Shown here piece by piece: positions 10,312 to 19,056 of a stretch of 64,000 nucleotides of DNA. This DNA comes from Bradyrhizobium diazoefficiens USDA 110 (lineage in GTDB: Bacteria; Pseudomonadota; Alphaproteobacteria; Rhizobiales; Xanthobacteraceae). The stretch is taken from contig NC_004463.1 in the NCBI RefSeq assembly GCF_000011365.1, positions 2,032,001-2,096,000 of the forward strand, read 5' to 3'. Under the pieces are notes generated by a model that did not search any database, was not told the origin of the DNA, and saw only the letters and a program-made list of their open reading frames with translations. Each line of letters begins with the position of its first letter. Positions within the stretch are counted from its first letter, which is position 1. Made by a program: the position numbers and the translations under genes.

Positions 10312-11697
10312 ATGCCAAGGACGCTAGCCGCACCGCGCGGCCATTCTTACCATTTCGTCAAAGCCGCTCTGATTTGCTCAACTCTCTTGTCCGGTGCGGC
10401 CGCATCTTTCGGCCAGGCCAAAGCGGAGGATATCAACTGGCGCCAGTTCGAGGGCGCTTCGATCGTTTGGGCTTACGACATCCATCCATATGCTGACGCG
10501 GTTGCAGCACAGCTTCCTGAGTTCGAGAAGTTGACGGGCATCAAGGTGACGCCCGAGCTTTATCCGGACGATGCCTATTGGAATAAGCTGACCATCCAGC
10601 TGAGCACAAAATCGCCCTCGTGGGATGTCGTCGGCACAGGAATTCAACCGGCTTGGGATCTTGCGCCCGGTCAACTGCTTGAGCCGCTCGACCGCTATCT
10701 GAACGACCCTAAGCTCACATCGGCAAGCTATGACTACAAGGACTTCTTCCCCGCATTGCGTGACGCGCTGACTTGGCAAGTCAATGGCGGGCAGATCGAA
10801 CCGGGCCGGGGTCAGGTGTGGGCCATCCCGCACGGGTTCGAAAACATCCAATTGTTCTACCGTAAGGACATTCTTGACAAACACGGTATCAAGGTTCCGA
10901 CAACCCCGCCGGAAATGTCGGCGGCATGCGAAAAGCTAAAATCTGCCGATCCCGCGATCACGCCCCTGGGTGTGCGAGGAGTGCGCTTTTGGAGCAGCAT
11001 CCACACGGCCGCGATCTCAATCGCCAAGTCCTATGGTGTACACGACTTCGTCGTCAAGGACGGCAAGTTGGAAACCGGTCTCAATTCTCCCGAGTCGATC
11101 GCCTTCCACAAAGACTACGTGGAGATGATCAAGAGGTGTGCTGCCCCATCCTTTGCCAACGACAACTGGTACCAAGTGGTCGATGGCATCAATTCGGGTC
11201 GGACAGCGATGGCGATCGATTCTAACATGTTCGGGTTCTGGAACGATGTTGCCGGCAAGCCCGCTTCGGGCAAGATTGCCTTCGCTCCGCCACTGCGAGC
11301 TCCGAACGGCAAGACTTTCGAATCGAACATCTGGATCTGGTCCCTGGCCATGAATGCTGCTTCCCAGAAAAAGGGAGCGGCCTGGCTCTTCATTCAGTGG
11401 GCGACGTCAAAGCAGGTCGAGCTGAACGGTGCCATCGCCGGCAAGCTCGTCAACTCGCCGCGCGCTTCGACCTGGAGCGACAAGGTTTGGCTCGACTATG
11501 CGGCTAAACCGGAATTCACAAATTTCGTGGATACCTTCAAGAGTGTTCAGGACCGGGCTGCGCTCGCCTTTACGCCGCGCGTAGGGTTTGCCGAGGCCAT
11601 GAACGCCTGGGCAGTTGCCATGCAGAAGATGGTTAATGGTGCGGACGTGAAGGCGACATTGGCCGACCTCGCCTCCGAGATTCGCTCCTCCATGTAA
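10312..11697 (+). CDS. Sugar ABC transporter periplasmic substrate-binding protein
   Basis: A 461-residue family-1 extracellular solute-binding protein. The N-terminus has a basic stretch, a hydrophobic core (AALICSTLLSGAAASFG) and a likely signal peptidase site after QAKA, so the mature protein is periplasmic. The rest has the two-lobed layout typical of sugar-binding proteins (for example LTGIKVTPELYPDDAYWNKL and the later AAWLFIQWATSKQ). An AGAGGAGGGA ribosome site precedes the ATG. It opens an operon with two permeases, an ATPase and three catabolic enzymes, so the ligand is probably a sugar or sugar alcohol. The exact ligand cannot be inferred. Confidence 0.88.
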   Translation: MPRTLAAPRGHSYHFVKAALICSTLLSGAAASFGQAKAEDINWRQFEGASIVWAYDIHPYADAVAAQLPEFEKLTGIKVTPELYPDDAYWNKLTIQLSTKSPSWDVVGTGIQPAWDLAPGQLLEPLDRYLNDPKLTSASYDYKDFFPALRDALTWQVNGGQIEPGRGQVWAIPHGFENIQLFYRKDILDKHGIKVPTTPPEMSAACEKLKSADPAITPLGVRGVRFWSSIHTAAISIAKSYGVHDFVVKDGKLETGLNSPESIAFHKDYVEMIKRCAAPSFANDNWYQVVDGINSGRTAMAIDSNMFGFWNDVAGKPASGKIAFAPPLRAPNGKTFESNIWIWSLAMNAASQKKGAAWLFIQWATSKQVELNGAIAGKLVNSPRASTWSDKVWLDYAAKPEFTNFVDTFKSVQDRAALAFTPRVGFAEAMNAWAVAMQKMVNGADVKATLADLASEIRSSM

Positions 11698-11728
11698 GGC
11701 AACCGGGGAGCGGCATCACCGGATTGCC
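11698..11728 (+). terminator. Intercistronic hairpin after the binding-protein gene
   Basis: GGCAACCGG at 11698-11706 pairs with CCGGATTGCC at 11719-11728 (one bulged A). It lies in the 69-base gap between the binding-protein and first permease genes and has no T-run. Such hairpins often protect or partly terminate the upstream message, giving an excess of binding protein over membrane subunits. Confidence 0.5.
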
Positions 11729-11766
11729 GCCTCCACTACCCCCGCGTATCTTTCGAGAAGTGAGCG

Positions 11767-12729
11767 ATGAACCTTCGAGGCATCGACGCAACCGTGATGC
11801 TACAATCATCGGTAGGCCAACTGGCACCGCCCAAAAAAGAGCAGGTGCAAAGCGCCGGGCAGCATGCTCTTGACTGGTGGAGCCTTGCTGCGATTGCTCC
11901 CGCGATCATCATACTGCTCGGATTTCTTTTTCTGTTTTTCTATGGCGTCTTCCAATCGCTGACCGATCTCAAGTTTGGCCGTCCCCTGGTTCGTTTCATT
12001 GGGGTCACCAACTATGAAGTGGCAATCAAGACTCAAGATTTCTGGAACAGCATGCGGGCGACCACGGTGTATGCCTGCTCCGCGGTCCTCGCGGAAGCGT
12101 TCTCTGGGCTTGCGCTCGCCAAATTGTTCGCAAGCCGCGTGTTTCTTGCACAATTGATGCGGCCTGTCATTCTCCTTCCGTTGGTATTGCCGCCCATGAG
12201 CGTCGCCCTGATGTGGACCACAATGATGGATCCACAAAACGGGATTCTGAACTATTTGCTTTCGCTCGTCGGGATCGGCCGCTTCGCCTGGATTTCGGAC
12301 GCCGGTACGGCGATGTTCTCGCTAGTTCTCATCGACATATGGACTTACACACCATTTTTTGCGCTCATCATCTTCGCCGGTTTGCAGGGCATTAACGAGG
12401 AGATCAGAGAAGCCGCGCGGATCAATGGCGCTAAGGGTTGGGCGACGTTCCTCCATATTGAGCTTCCACTTATTGCACCGTATATCCTGATCGCCGCAGT
12501 CTTTCGGCTGATCGAGTCGCTCAATCAGTTCGATATCATCTTCGGAACAACCCAGGGCGGTCCAGGTGACAGTACCTCCGTGCTCTCGGTTCGCGCCTAC
12601 ATCACAGCCTTTCAAAACCTCGCCTTCGGGCGTGGTGCCGCGCTCATGGTTGTCAACTGGTTGATCGTGCTTCTCGGGACCTTGGCCATGGTAAAATTGT
12701 GGCGGTTGGTTCGGCAGCGCGTAAGCTAG
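11767..12729 (+). CDS. Sugar ABC transporter permease (MalF-type)
   Basis: A 320-residue inner-membrane permease with about six transmembrane segments. The cytoplasmic EAA loop that contacts the ATPase is clear: EEIREAARINGAKGWATFLH, followed by IELPLI. The N-terminal 35 residues are polar, then AAIAPAIIILLGFLFLFFYG begins the first helix. It is followed 12 bases later by the second permease with AGGAGG before the start. Together they form the channel of the importer in this operon. Confidence 0.9.
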   Translation: MNLRGIDATVMLQSSVGQLAPPKKEQVQSAGQHALDWWSLAAIAPAIIILLGFLFLFFYGVFQSLTDLKFGRPLVRFIGVTNYEVAIKTQDFWNSMRATTVYACSAVLAEAFSGLALAKLFASRVFLAQLMRPVILLPLVLPPMSVALMWTTMMDPQNGILNYLLSLVGIGRFAWISDAGTAMFSLVLIDIWTYTPFFALIIFAGLQGINEEIREAARINGAKGWATFLHIELPLIAPYILIAAVFRLIESLNQFDIIFGTTQGGPGDSTSVLSVRAYITAFQNLAFGRGAALMVVNWLIVLLGTLAMVKLWRLVRQRVS

Positions 12730-12741
12730 AGGAGGCTGGCA

Positions 12742-13602
12742 ATGCGCTTCAAACGCTTAACGCCCGCAAGCTTGTTCCTTAATGGACTGGTTGTTGTCTG
12801 TACGCTCATCCTGACATTTCCCCTGGTCTGGATCGTGATGATGTCGCTGAAGCAGCAGGCCGAGGTCATGACCTTGCCGCCGCGCTTTGTCTTCACTCCA
12901 ACATTTGAAAACTTCCGCGTTTTGTTCGATGCCGCCCAGGCCGGGGCGACAAGCTACGGCACCATCAAGGTTGATTTCCTGACGCCGGTCGCCAATAGCG
13001 TCGTGATATCGCTTGGCGCGGTGCTCGTATCGCTGATCGCCGGCGTACCCGCAGGTTACGTCTTGGCAAGACGTGATATCCCTAGGAAGGAGGACATCGC
13101 GTTCTTCATTCTGGGCTTCCGCTTCGCGCCGGCACTCCTTGTCGTTATACCGCTGTTCAGCGTGTTCCAAACAGTTGGCCTTTATGACACTTATCTCGGC
13201 ATGATCTGGGTTTATCAGGTCGTCACGCTGCCAATGATCATCTGGCTAAGCCGATCATATATCGAGGACATCCCAAAGGACATTGAGGAGGCGGCGGCCA
13301 TGGATGGTGCAAAGCCGTTCCGTGTAGTCTGGCACATCGTTCTTCCGCTTCTAAAGCCCGGCCTAATCGGCGCTTCATTGCTCATTTTCTTGCTTGCCTG
13401 GCACAATTTCGCTCTCGGCCTGATCCTCAGTTCGACGAAAGCACCGGTCACCGTGGCCCTGCTCAAGCTGCTTAATCCAGGCGTTCAGTTCTATCCGGTC
13501 ATGGCTGCGGGTTTGGTGGTGACCATGATTGTGCCGATCGTCCTGATTATCCTTGGCCAGCGTCATCTCGAACGTGGCCTTACCTTCGGGGCCGTGAAAT
13601 GA
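12742..13602 (+). CDS. Sugar ABC transporter permease (MalG-type)
   Basis: A 286-residue partner permease with six predicted helices. The EAA loop reads IPKDIEEAAAMDGAKPFRVV and is followed by WHIVLPLLKPGL. The ribosome site GAGGAGG precedes the ATG. The stop codon overlaps the next start in an ATGA arrangement (13599-13602), so it is translationally coupled to the kinase gene. Confidence 0.9.
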   Translation: MRFKRLTPASLFLNGLVVVCTLILTFPLVWIVMMSLKQQAEVMTLPPRFVFTPTFENFRVLFDAAQAGATSYGTIKVDFLTPVANSVVISLGAVLVSLIAGVPAGYVLARRDIPRKEDIAFFILGFRFAPALLVVIPLFSVFQTVGLYDTYLGMIWVYQVVTLPMIIWLSRSYIEDIPKDIEEAAAMDGAKPFRVVWHIVLPLLKPGLIGASLLIFLLAWHNFALGLILSSTKAPVTVALLKLLNPGVQFYPVMAAGLVVTMIVPIVLIILGQRHLERGLTFGAVK

Positions 13603-14540
13603 GCCCCAGACCATTGATGTTCTTCGGAACGACCAATCTTGACCTCTGCTTCAACGTCGAGCGGCTTCCAACGCCGGGTGAAAGCCTGATGGGAAGCTTA
13701 AAGCAGAATGCGGGAGGCAAGGGCGCAAATCAGGCGGTCGCCGCCGCTCGATTGGGGCTTCGGCCGAGCTTCTACACCCGGCTTGGCGATGATGACGCTG
13801 GCCGATCGTTGCTGCAAGCGCTGCGTGAGGCAGGTGTCCGCCTTGATGCCATTGAGGTATGCCCGGGGGAGATATCCGGTTCTGCTCTTGTCCTCGTCGG
13901 CGACGACGGCTCCAACATGATTGTCATAGACCCGGGAGCCAATGCAAATGTCACTCCGAGCATGGTCGAGAAGGCGGCCGAATTCATTGAGCGGGACGCA
14001 ATCGTCGTTGCCGAAATGGGCATGCCGGTCCCCGCGCTCAATCACCTTTTTGCATTGAAGAGCGTCAAGGAATTCGATCTTATTTTCAATCCGGCCCCCG
14101 TGAGGGCGGGCCTGTCGCCCGCGGCGTGGAGGAGTGTCGATTTCGTCACACCAAACCAGACGGAAGCTTTCGAGCTCACCGGTGTCGAGGTGCATGACTT
14201 CGACGGCGCCGCTCATGCGGCTGGAAAGCTTCTCGATCTCGGGCCGAAGGCAGCGCTGATCACGCTAGGTGCGCAGGGAGCCTACTACGCCGATGCCAGC
14301 GCGACTTTCGCGCTCCGCGCATTTCCTGTGAAGGTCGTTGATACGACCGCGGCGGGGGATGCCTTTAATGGAGCTTTCGCAGCCTCTCTTGCTCATCGGT
14401 TGCCGATACGAGAAGCGATCAAAAAGGCGCTCGCGGTTGCCGCCTTATATGTGACGCGACGCGGCGCCCAAAGATCGATGCCTAGCAGTTGGGCCGTCGA
14501 CGAATTTCTGAATTCTCAATCGATCTTGGAGTTGGAATGA
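13599..14540 (+). CDS. PfkB-family (ribokinase-like) carbohydrate kinase
   Basis: A 313-residue kinase with both PfkB signatures: GGKGANQAVAAARLG near residue 38 and DTTAAGDAFNGAFAASLA near residue 248, which contains the catalytic Asp and the anion hole. Family members phosphorylate ribose and related sugars at a terminal hydroxyl using ATP. Start and stop overlap the neighbours by four bases each. It most likely phosphorylates the imported sugar or its oxidation product. Confidence 0.88.
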   Translation: MSPRPLMFFGTTNLDLCFNVERLPTPGESLMGSLKQNAGGKGANQAVAAARLGLRPSFYTRLGDDDAGRSLLQALREAGVRLDAIEVCPGEISGSALVLVGDDGSNMIVIDPGANANVTPSMVEKAAEFIERDAIVVAEMGMPVPALNHLFALKSVKEFDLIFNPAPVRAGLSPAAWRSVDFVTPNQTEAFELTGVEVHDFDGAAHAAGKLLDLGPKAALITLGAQGAYYADASATFALRAFPVKVVDTTAAGDAFNGAFAASLAHRLPIREAIKKALAVAALYVTRRGAQRSMPSSWAVDEFLNSQSILELE

Positions 14541-15307
14541 CCGAACAGTTCTCAGTTGCAGACAGGACCGTGCTTGTGACCGGTGCAGGTGGAGGCATTG
14601 GCTCAGCCATAGCTAATGCTTTCCGTCAAGGCGGTGCGAACGTCCTGGCAACCGACGCGAATTTGGAAAACCTGCGAGTCATTCTGACTCGTTTGCCGCA
14701 CGGCAATGGCATCCTGCCGATGAGCATGGATGTGTCACGAGAAGATGATGTCGGCAGGGTGCTTGATGAGATCGCCAAGCGCTTCGGCAGGCTCGATGTC
14801 CTGATCAACAACGCCGGAATAAAATCGGCTCAGGCGCTTCTGACCGGAAATGCCGATCGAATCGAAAAAACCATCCAGATCAATTCCGTCGCAGTGCTTC
14901 GTTGCGCGAAGCTGGCGATCGAGCGCTTCATGAAGAGCAAAGGCGGCCGCATCGTCAATGTCGGGTCCTCGTTGTCATCTCAAGGTGCTGTTTTCAACTA
15001 CCAGGCTGGCGGCGCCGACTATTGCTTGTCAAAAGCCATCGTGCACGATGTGACAAAGCTGCTCGCTTATGAATGTGCTCCGTTCAAGATCAACGTCAAC
15101 GCGATTGCTCCCGGGATTATCGATACACCCTTGCACGGGCGTCCGCGGGAGGAAACCGAAGCGCGCCATAGTGGCCGAATTCCGCTGGGCCGGGTCGGAC
15201 TGCCGGAAGATATCGCAGGGCTTGCGGTGTTCCTGGCCAGCCCCGCAGCTTCCTACATGACCGGGCAGATTGTCCATGTGAATGGTGGGATGCTGATGAA
15301 TGGTTAG
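14537..15307 (+). CDS. Short-chain dehydrogenase/reductase (SDR)
   Basis: From ATG 14537 a 256-residue classical SDR. The NAD(P)-binding TGAGGGIGSA motif lies near residue 14, the NNAG motif near residue 90 and the catalytic YCLSK motif near residue 160. The tail VNGGMLMNG is typical. The ATG overlaps the kinase stop (ATGA) and its own end overlaps the next start by eight bases. It probably oxidises a sugar alcohol or reduces a keto-sugar in the pathway. The chosen start is the one coupled to the kinase; a longer start inside the kinase gene is unlikely. Confidence 0.88.
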   Translation: MTEQFSVADRTVLVTGAGGGIGSAIANAFRQGGANVLATDANLENLRVILTRLPHGNGILPMSMDVSREDDVGRVLDEIAKRFGRLDVLINNAGIKSAQALLTGNADRIEKTIQINSVAVLRCAKLAIERFMKSKGGRIVNVGSSLSSQGAVFNYQAGGADYCLSKAIVHDVTKLLAYECAPFKINVNAIAPGIIDTPLHGRPREETEARHSGRIPLGRVGLPEDIAGLAVFLASPAASYMTGQIVHVNGGMLMNG

Positions 15308-16127
15308 CCTCAGCTCTAAGATCAACTGGCCGCCGATAGAAGGGATTATCTCCGATCTGGATGGCGTCGTTTATCGTGGCGGCACCGCAATAGCGGATGC
15401 CATAGAGGCGTTTACGAGATGGCAGAAAGCAGGCGTGCCATTCTGCTTTGCGACGAACAATTCAACGCATACCCCGGAGGACGTCGTCGGCAGGCTGAGA
15501 GGATCTGGTCTTTCGATCGCACCGTCTCAGGTCGTTACAAGCGCTATCACCGCCGCAGAACTCGTTCGAACCAATTATCCGCACCTAACGCGAATCTATG
15601 TCATCGGAGCTTCCTCGCTTGTGACGGCCATGCGAGATGTTGGGCTGGAGGTCACGGACCGAGCGCCCGAAGCTGTCGTGATGGGGCTTGACCGGGACAT
15701 CACGCATGAGAAGCTGCGAATTGCGGTTGAGTCGATCCTCAATGGAGCTGTGTTCATAGGAACCAATCCCGATCTTCTGCTGCCGACGGCCAGCGGGTTC
15801 GAACCTGGCGCTGGTGCGACCATTGCAGCTGTGGCCGCTGCTACGCAAGTGCGGCCTTCGATCGTTGGAAAGCCGCAAGTGCCGATGATCGAGACAGCGC
15901 TCTCACGCCTCGGTACGAAGCGCGGGTCGACCATCATGATCGGAGATCAAGTTCCTACGGATATTCAAGCCGGAAAGAGGGCGGGTCTTGCCACGGTGCT
16001 TGTTACAACCGGCGTGCCAACGCGTCAGGATCCGTCCTTGATGGCTCCCGACTTCATCGTATCGAGCTTGCGCGAGATTGAGGTAAGTGCTGCTCGCGCG
16101 GCTCAACCGCGACAGAGGAGGGCATAA
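15300..16127 (+). CDS. HAD-IIA family phosphatase (NagD/PNPase-like)
   Basis: A 275-residue HAD hydrolase of subclass IIA. Motif I is SDLDGVVYRGG, motif II is ATNNSTHTP, and the last motif is GDQVPTDIQAGKRAG with the Mg-binding Asp residues. NagD-like enzymes remove phosphate from nucleotides or sugar phosphates. In this operon it would act on a phosphorylated sugar intermediate, or as a house-cleaning phosphatase for a toxic one. The stop overlaps the next start as TAATG. Confidence 0.85.
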   Translation: MVSLSSKINWPPIEGIISDLDGVVYRGGTAIADAIEAFTRWQKAGVPFCFATNNSTHTPEDVVGRLRGSGLSIAPSQVVTSAITAAELVRTNYPHLTRIYVIGASSLVTAMRDVGLEVTDRAPEAVVMGLDRDITHEKLRIAVESILNGAVFIGTNPDLLLPTASGFEPGAGATIAAVAAATQVRPSIVGKPQVPMIETALSRLGTKRGSTIMIGDQVPTDIQAGKRAGLATVLVTTGVPTRQDPSLMAPDFIVSSLREIEVSAARAAQPRQRRA

Positions 16128-17239
16128 TGGCCGACGTTCGCCTGGAGGGCCTCAAGAAGACTTTTGGGACAATCGAGATCCTGAGTAATATCGACCTGAC
16201 TATCGATCACGGCGAATTTGTCATCTTTGTTGGTCCGTCCGGGTCGGGCAAATCCACGCTTCTGCGCATGATTGGCGGGCTCGAGCCCATCAGCGGTGGG
16301 CGGCTCCTCATCGACAATGAGCTCGTCAACGACATCGATGCGGCCGATCGCAACCTCGGCATGGTCTTTCAAAGCTACGCTCTCTATCCGCATATGACGG
16401 TGAAAGAGAACCTGGCCTTTCCCCTGCGCATGGCCAAAGCCGGGAAAGCCGCGATCGCCGCCAAGATAGCCAAAACAGCATCGCTATTGCAGATCGACCA
16501 TCTATTGGAGCGCAAGCCTCGACAACTTTCAGGAGGGCAACGCCAGCGCGTCGCAATCGGGCGCGCCATCATGCGAGAACCAAAAGTTTTCCTGTTCGAT
16601 GAGCCGCTCTCCAACCTGGACACCGATTTGCGCGTGCAGATGCGGGTTCAGATCGCCAAGCTCCACAAGCAGCTCGGAAATACCATGATCTACGTGACGC
16701 ATGACCAGGTGGAGGCGATGACCTTGGCTGACAAGATCGTGGTGCTCAAGGACGGCAACATCGAACAGGTCGGCAGCCCGCACGATCTGTATCACAATCC
16801 CGCTTCGCGCTTTGTTGCAGGATTCATCGGCTCGCCCAAGATGAACTTCCTGGGCGGCAAGGTCGAAGCAGCTCATGAACATGGCATGGATGTCCGGTTG
16901 GACGCCGGGCCCACGATCTCCGTTCCGGTCCAGCCGGACCAGATGCTGGTTGGCAAGCCGGTCACTGTTGGAATTCGCCCGGACGACTTCTCCTCGTCAA
17001 TGCCCGGGCAGCAGGAGATCTCGATTGAACTTGGGGTCGATTTCGTCGAGCATCTCGGCAGCGTCACGTACATCTACGGTAATGCCGGAAACGAAGCTCT
17101 CGTCGCCAGGGCGCCACAATCCGGTTGGCCCAAAGGCGCCTCCAAGTTCACCCTCACCGCCGCTCCAGCCGATTGCCACTTGTTCATGGGCAATGGAAAG
17201 GCGGTATGGCGGTTGCACGCACCTGCGAGTTGGAGCTAG
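16127..17239 (+). CDS. Sugar ABC transporter ATP-binding protein (MsmX/UgpC type)
   Basis: A 370-residue ATPase. Walker A is GPSGSGKSTLL, the signature is LSGGQRQRVAIGRA, Walker B is VFLFDEPLSNLD and the switch His lies in YVTHDQVEAM. The C-terminal 130 residues form the OB-fold regulatory domain typical of carbohydrate importers. It energises the two permeases upstream. Placement after the enzymes, last of the overlapping chain, is consistent with a single transcript from the binding-protein gene. Confidence 0.92.
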   Translation: MADVRLEGLKKTFGTIEILSNIDLTIDHGEFVIFVGPSGSGKSTLLRMIGGLEPISGGRLLIDNELVNDIDAADRNLGMVFQSYALYPHMTVKENLAFPLRMAKAGKAAIAAKIAKTASLLQIDHLLERKPRQLSGGQRQRVAIGRAIMREPKVFLFDEPLSNLDTDLRVQMRVQIAKLHKQLGNTMIYVTHDQVEAMTLADKIVVLKDGNIEQVGSPHDLYHNPASRFVAGFIGSPKMNFLGGKVEAAHEHGMDVRLDAGPTISVPVQPDQMLVGKPVTVGIRPDDFSSSMPGQQEISIELGVDFVEHLGSVTYIYGNAGNEALVARAPQSGWPKGASKFTLTAAPADCHLFMGNGKAVWRLHAPASWS

Positions 17240-17297
17240 TCTTCACGTAGAGCCGTGCGATGATGCGCGGCTCAGGATCGACAGGCGGACGGCTGAG

Positions 17298-19052
17298 GTG
17301 AAGGGAGCCGGTATCAGGCAGTTCTTCCGCAATTCCCGTTCGTTTGTCCTTGGTGCGGGGATCGGGTCGGGCATGACCGCCAGAGCCGCCGAGCGGGCGG
17401 GGGCCGATTTCGTGCTCGCGCTCAATGCGGGCCGTTTTCGTGCCATGGGTGGGGCCTCGCCTGCCTCGATCCTCCCAATCCGCAATAGTAACGAATTCGT
17501 GGCAAGCTTCGGACGGACCGAAATTCTGCCCAGCACGAAACTGCCGGTCTTCTTCGGCACCTGTACATTCGACCCCGAGCTCGATGTTGATCGTTGGCTC
17601 GATCGGATCATCAAATGGGGATTTGCCGGCGTGACCAACTTCCCATCGGTCATACACATCGACGATGAGCGCAGGTCATTGCTCGAGAAGTGTGGTCTTG
17701 GTTACTCCCGGGAAATCGAGCTCCTCGTGAAAGCTGCAAAACGCGGCCTGATGACAATTGCCTATACGCGCAGTCAATCCGAGGCGCGTCGAATGGTCGA
17801 AGCGGGCGCCGAGGCCATTTGCATCAACTTCAATCTAAACCGCGCGATTGAAAGCGGAGCCGATCCGTCGGTCAGCCTGTCTGAACTTGCAGCGCGTACG
17901 AGCGCCGTTGCGCGCGTTGCTCAATCCGTCAACAAGAGCACCATCTGCCTGCTTGGGGGCGGCCCCATTACGAAGCCGGACGAACTCCTCGACATCTGCC
18001 GCGAGACCGGAATCCAGGGTTTCATCGGAGGCTCTTCGCTGGACCGCGTGCCTCTGGAGATGTCGGTCCTCGAGGTGACGTCGGGCTTCAAGACCATCCA
18101 CCTGTTGCGCGAGAAGGTGGATCTACTCGAACGGCAGCTGCAGTTGAGTGGTTTCAGGCACGGCGTGATCGCGCAGTCCTCGGCAATGAAGCGCATCCTT
18201 GAGATCACCAGACGCGTTGCGGCGACCCCCCGCCCGGTCCTCATCTGGGGGGAGGCCGGCTCTGGCAAGCGTAGAATAGCAACCCTGGTTCACGCGTTTA
18301 GCGACCGCAGGCACGCCAAAACGGCGTTGTTTCATTGCCGCCCCGGTCCGGCGATGGATATACTTGGCCCGTTGTTCGGCGCCGAGCGTCTTGAGAGCGG
18401 CAGACGCCAATTGTCACTCCTGGAGGCGTCGAGTGACGGTGCCGTCGTGCTATTGCATGTCGACCAACTTTCGCGCGATGGACAGGAGCGCCTTGCCGAT
18501 TACCTCGAGACAGGCGGATTTACCCCTCTGAACGGGGTAACTGTCATGCGTTCCAACGCCCGGATCATTGCCACCGCGACCGTGGCCCGAGGCGCTGGTC
18601 TTGAAACGGTTCTGTGCGCGCGGCTTCTCGACCTTTTTACCGGGCTGGATGTCCAATTGCCTTCGCTACCCGACAGGCTTGAAGATCTGCCGCAACTCGT
18701 TCAACACTTCACCGTCGAAGCCAAAGGAGATTCCAGCGCCCAGACGCTCACGATAGAAAACTCTGCATTCCTTGCGCTCGCCGGGCACGATTGGCCAGGC
18801 AATTTGCGCGAGTTGCGGCAGGTCGTGAACCAGCTCGTGACCTTGCCATCAAGTCACATCACCGGTGAGGTGCTAAAGCCGTTGTTGGAGCCACCTTTTG
18901 GCGCACGGCCCGCGGCCTCGCTGTCCGAGCGAGACTGGATCATCGAGGGCTTGAAGAGAAACCGGCTTCACCGCGGCAAGACTGCTCGCTCTCTCGGGCT
19001 TTCGCGCAAAACCCTCTACAATAAAATCAAGAAACTGCGGATCCTCGAATAA
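17298..19052 (+). CDS. PEP-hydrolase-like TIM barrel fused to NtrC-like AAA domain and Fis HTH
   Basis: About 584 residues from a GTG start, chosen because no ATG exists before the barrel begins. Residues 10-270 are a TIM barrel of the PEP_hydrolase family (GAGIGSGMTARAAERAGAD, GFAGVTNFPSV, IQGFIGGSS). Residues 295-510 resemble a sigma-54-interaction AAA domain: Walker A is GEAGSGKRRIA, but the GAFTGA loop is missing and Walker B is LLHVDQ rather than a DE pair. The last 40 residues are a Fis-type helix-turn-helix (KTARSLGLSRKTLYNKIKKL). Without GAFTGA it is unlikely to activate sigma-54, so it may be a repressor or ligand-sensing regulator of the sugar operon, with the barrel as sensor. Fusions of this kind are known as hypothetical proteins. 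Confidence 0.75.
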   Translation: MKGAGIRQFFRNSRSFVLGAGIGSGMTARAAERAGADFVLALNAGRFRAMGGASPASILPIRNSNEFVASFGRTEILPSTKLPVFFGTCTFDPELDVDRWLDRIIKWGFAGVTNFPSVIHIDDERRSLLEKCGLGYSREIELLVKAAKRGLMTIAYTRSQSEARRMVEAGAEAICINFNLNRAIESGADPSVSLSELAARTSAVARVAQSVNKSTICLLGGGPITKPDELLDICRETGIQGFIGGSSLDRVPLEMSVLEVTSGFKTIHLLREKVDLLERQLQLSGFRHGVIAQSSAMKRILEITRRVAATPRPVLIWGEAGSGKRRIATLVHAFSDRRHAKTALFHCRPGPAMDILGPLFGAERLESGRRQLSLLEASSDGAVVLLHVDQLSRDGQERLADYLETGGFTPLNGVTVMRSNARIIATATVARGAGLETVLCARLLDLFTGLDVQLPSLPDRLEDLPQLVQHFTVEAKGDSSAQTLTIENSAFLALAGHDWPGNLRELRQVVNQLVTLPSSHITGEVLKPLLEPPFGARPAASLSERDWIIEGLKRNRLHRGKTARSLGLSRKTLYNKIKKLRILE

Positions 19053-19056
19053 GGCC

